From NCBI GenBank assembly GCA_028866355.1, contig JAGWIH010000131.1, positions 1 to 6,595 on the forward strand: a stretch of DNA of 6,595 nt, given 5' to 3'. This document shows, one piece after another, positions 4,983 through 6,595 of this stretch. Numbering within the stretch: the stretch's first letter is position 1; every line of letters starts with the position of its first letter. Source of the DNA: Alphaproteobacteria bacterium. Lineage in GTDB: Bacteria; Pseudomonadota; Alphaproteobacteria; ATCC43930; CGMCC-115725. The notes beneath the pieces are model-generated. The model was not told where the DNA came from, made no database searches, and saw only the letters and a list, made by a program, of their open reading frames with translations. Both the position numbers and the translations under genes were made by a program.

Positions 4983-6595
4983 GCGGCGTCTCCTGCGATC
5001 CGCACCAGATGCACCTGCGTCACCGGCTTCTTGCCGTGCCAATCGCGCAACGAGCGGCGGATGGCGAGCCGCGCCGCCTCGCGCACCTTGTCGTCGTCGC
5101 GCCGGTCGCGCGCGCCGAGCTCGTCGAGCGCCTGCGCCACGCGCGCCGCCAGCGCCTCGCCGGAATCCTCGCTCGGCACGCCTTCGACCGAAACTTGCGG
5201 CGGCGCCAGCAGCTTGCCGGCGCGGTCCATCACCAGGGTCGCCAGCGCCGCGCCGTTGAACACCATGCGTTGCCGGTTCTTGAGGGTTTCGCCTTTTGCA
5301 TCGAGCAATGTGTTGGCGTCGGCGGCCAAACGTCCCGTCGGCACTTCGCCAATGACCGACGCCGGGCCGGGCGCGAGTTTCACCACCTCGCCATTCTTGG
5401 TCACCACCGTCTGGCTCACCTGGCATTGCTCGGCGAGCCGCGCCTGGGCCAAAAGGTGCCGCGTCTCGCCGTGCACCGGCACCGCGATCGTCGGCCGCAC
5501 CGTCTGATACATGCGGATGAGCTCGTCCTGCGCCGGATGGCCGGAGACGTGCACCGGCGCGTCGTGCTCGGTGACGATCTCGACGCCAAGCGCGGCCAGC
5601 GCGTTGTGCAGCCGGCCGATGGCGCGTTCGTTGCCCGGGATGATGCGCGACGAGAAGATCACGCAATCGCCCTCTTCGAGCACGATCTCGGGATGCTCGT
5701 CGGCGGCGATGCGCACCAGCGCCGAGCGCGGCTCGCCCTGGCTGCCTGTGCAGATCAGCAGCACCTTCTCGCGCGGCAGGTACGACGCCTCTTCCTCGGT
5801 GAGGAACGGCGGCACGCCGTGGAGATAGCCGGTTTCGCGCGCCGCGTGCTCGATGCGCCAGAGCGAGCGGCCGACCAGCGCCGCATGGCGATCGTGCGCT
5901 TGGGCGGCGGCGGCAATCGACGCGAGGCGCGCCACGTTCGACGCGAAACAGGCGACGGCGACGCGGTTCTTTTTCTGGCCGACCAGGTCGATCAGCGTCT
6001 TGCGCACGTCGGCCTCAGATCCCGCCTCGCCCGGCCGTAGCGCATTGGTGCTGTCGCAGATCATCGCCAGCACGCCTTCGTCGCCCAGCCGCCGCAGCGC
6101 CGCCATGTCCGACGTCTCGCCAACCAGCGGATCGGGATCGAACTTCCAATCGCCGGTATGCAGCACCGTGCCGAGCGGCGTGCGCAGCACCACGGCGTTG
6201 GGCTCGGGGATCGAGTGCGTCAGGGTGATCAACTCGATTTCAAATGGCCCGACGCTGAATTTGCCCGACAGGGGCACTTCCGTGATGGGAACCTGGTGTT
6301 CGAGGCCCGCTTCGATCAGCTTGAGGCGCAGCACCGCCGCGGTGAACGGCGTCGCATAGACCGGACACTTGAAGCGCGACCAGAGATACGGAATGGCGCC
6401 GATATGGTCCTCGTGCGCGTGCGTGACGATAAGGCCGTCGAGCGCGCCGGCATGCGCCTCGATGAACGCCGGATCGGGCATGATGACGTCGACGCCCGGC
6501 AGCGTGTCGTCGGCGAACGAGATGCCGCAATCGACCATCAGCCAGCGGCCTTTGTAGCCGTAGAGCGACAGGTTCATGCCGATCTCGCCGACGCC
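4979..6595 (-). CDS. rnj: Ribonuclease J (N-terminal end runs off the right edge)
   Basis: RNase J is a zinc-dependent 5'-to-3' exoribonuclease, with endonuclease activity in some members, that matures and degrades RNA in the cytoplasm. It has a metallo-beta-lactamase core, a beta-CASP domain and a C-terminal domain. The 538 visible residues open with GVGEIGMNLSLYGYKGRWL. In the family GVGEIGMN comes just after a short N-terminal stretch, so only about 10-20 residues are missing and the internal ATG at 6575-6577 is not the start. Visible motifs are the metal-binding HAHEDH (complement of 6404-6421) in THAHEDHIGAIPYLW, then LHTGDWKFDPDP, the beta-CASP ICDSTNA, VHVSGHPAQDELIRM and AVPVHGETRHL. 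The C-terminal domain ends VTQVHLVRIAGDAA. The stop overlaps the mce start by 4 nt, implying a shared transcript. The call is very secure. Confidence 0.96.
   Translation of the reverse strand, partial: GVGEIGMNLSLYGYKGRWLMVDCGISFADDTLPGVDVIMPDPAFIEAHAGALDGLIVTHAHEDHIGAIPYLWSRFKCPVYATPFTAAVLRLKLIEAGLEHQVPITEVPLSGKFSVGPFEIELITLTHSIPEPNAVVLRTPLGTVLHTGDWKFDPDPLVGETSDMAALRRLGDEGVLAMICDSTNALRPGEAGSEADVRKTLIDLVGQKKNRVAVACFASNVARLASIAAAAQAHDRHAALVGRSLWRIEHAARETGYLHGVPPFLTEEEASYLPREKVLLICTGSQGEPRSALVRIAADEHPEIVLEEGDCVIFSSRIIPGNERAIGRLHNALAALGVEIVTEHDAPVHVSGHPAQDELIRMYQTVRPTIAVPVHGETRHLLAQARLAEQCQVSQTVVTKNGEVVKLAPGPASVIGEVPTGRLAADANTLLDAKGETLKNRQRMVFNGAALATLVMDRAGKLLAPPQVSVEGVPSEDSGEALAARVAQALDELGARDRRDDDKVREAARLAIRRSLRDWHGKKPVTQVHLVRIAGDAA

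Noticed and set aside
4578..5666. A 362-codon minus-strand frame that would extend the epimerase upstream as a fusion protein
   Set aside because: The extra N-terminal part is the out-of-frame translation of RNase J. The ATG at 4980-4982, with an AGGAG ribosome site and the family-typical start, is the real beginning.
5009..6040. Plus-strand open frame of 343 codons opposite RNase J
   Set aside because: The minus-strand RNase J motifs are unambiguous, and the antisense product is a low-complexity R/A/H-rich translation.
1..6595. A defence, mobile or otherwise new multi-gene system
   Set aside because: Apart from the DUF1467 protein, every gene belongs to a well-known metabolic, RNA, repair, translation or transport family. 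No toxin-antitoxin pair, nuclease-helicase cluster, reverse transcriptase, integrase, CRISPR array or insertion sequence is visible.

Overview
The window is high-GC DNA of ordinary chromosomal character, almost certainly from an alphaproteobacterium and probably from Hyphomicrobiales (Rhizobiales). This rests on the protein families present (short alphaproteobacterial-type prolyl-tRNA synthetase, RNase J, a DUF1467 membrane protein, methylmalonyl-CoA epimerase), on their order, and on strong third-position GC. The genus cannot be fixed from this sequence alone. I found no rRNA, tRNA, CRISPR array, insertion sequence, integrase or phage gene.

Layout from left to right: the N-terminal third of proS on the minus strand runs off the left edge. 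A 109-bp divergent intergenic region follows, then an NCS2/AzgA-type purine permease on the plus strand. Next comes a 269-bp non-coding region (1915-2183) with several hairpins, a strong plus-strand terminator and one perfect DnaA-box match. The rest is a minus-strand run read from right to left: RNase J (its first residues lie off the right edge), methylmalonyl-CoA epimerase, methylmalonate-semialdehyde dehydrogenase, a DUF1467 membrane protein and DNA-3-methyladenine glycosylase I. Two junctions in this run overlap by 4 nt as ATGA (rnj/mce and DUF1467/tag), so translational coupling is likely. The other two gaps are short (60 and 46 nt).

How the genes work together: MmsA makes propionyl-CoA from methylmalonate semialdehyde, for example from valine. 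After carboxylation by propionyl-CoA carboxylase, the epimerase converts (S)- to (R)-methylmalonyl-CoA for the mutase that yields succinyl-CoA. The adjacent mce and mmsA genes therefore serve two steps of one route, although the carboxylase and mutase are not in this window. RNase J (RNA processing and decay), Tag (alkylation repair), ProS (translation) and the purine permease are housekeeping functions with no obvious mutual link. From general knowledge, rnj-mce-DUF1467-proS is a recurrent alphaproteobacterial gene order. Here mmsA, tag and the permease appear to sit between its members.

I see no new multi-gene system. The least explained sequence is the structured non-coding segment between the permease and tag, which could be a long 3' UTR or a small-RNA gene.
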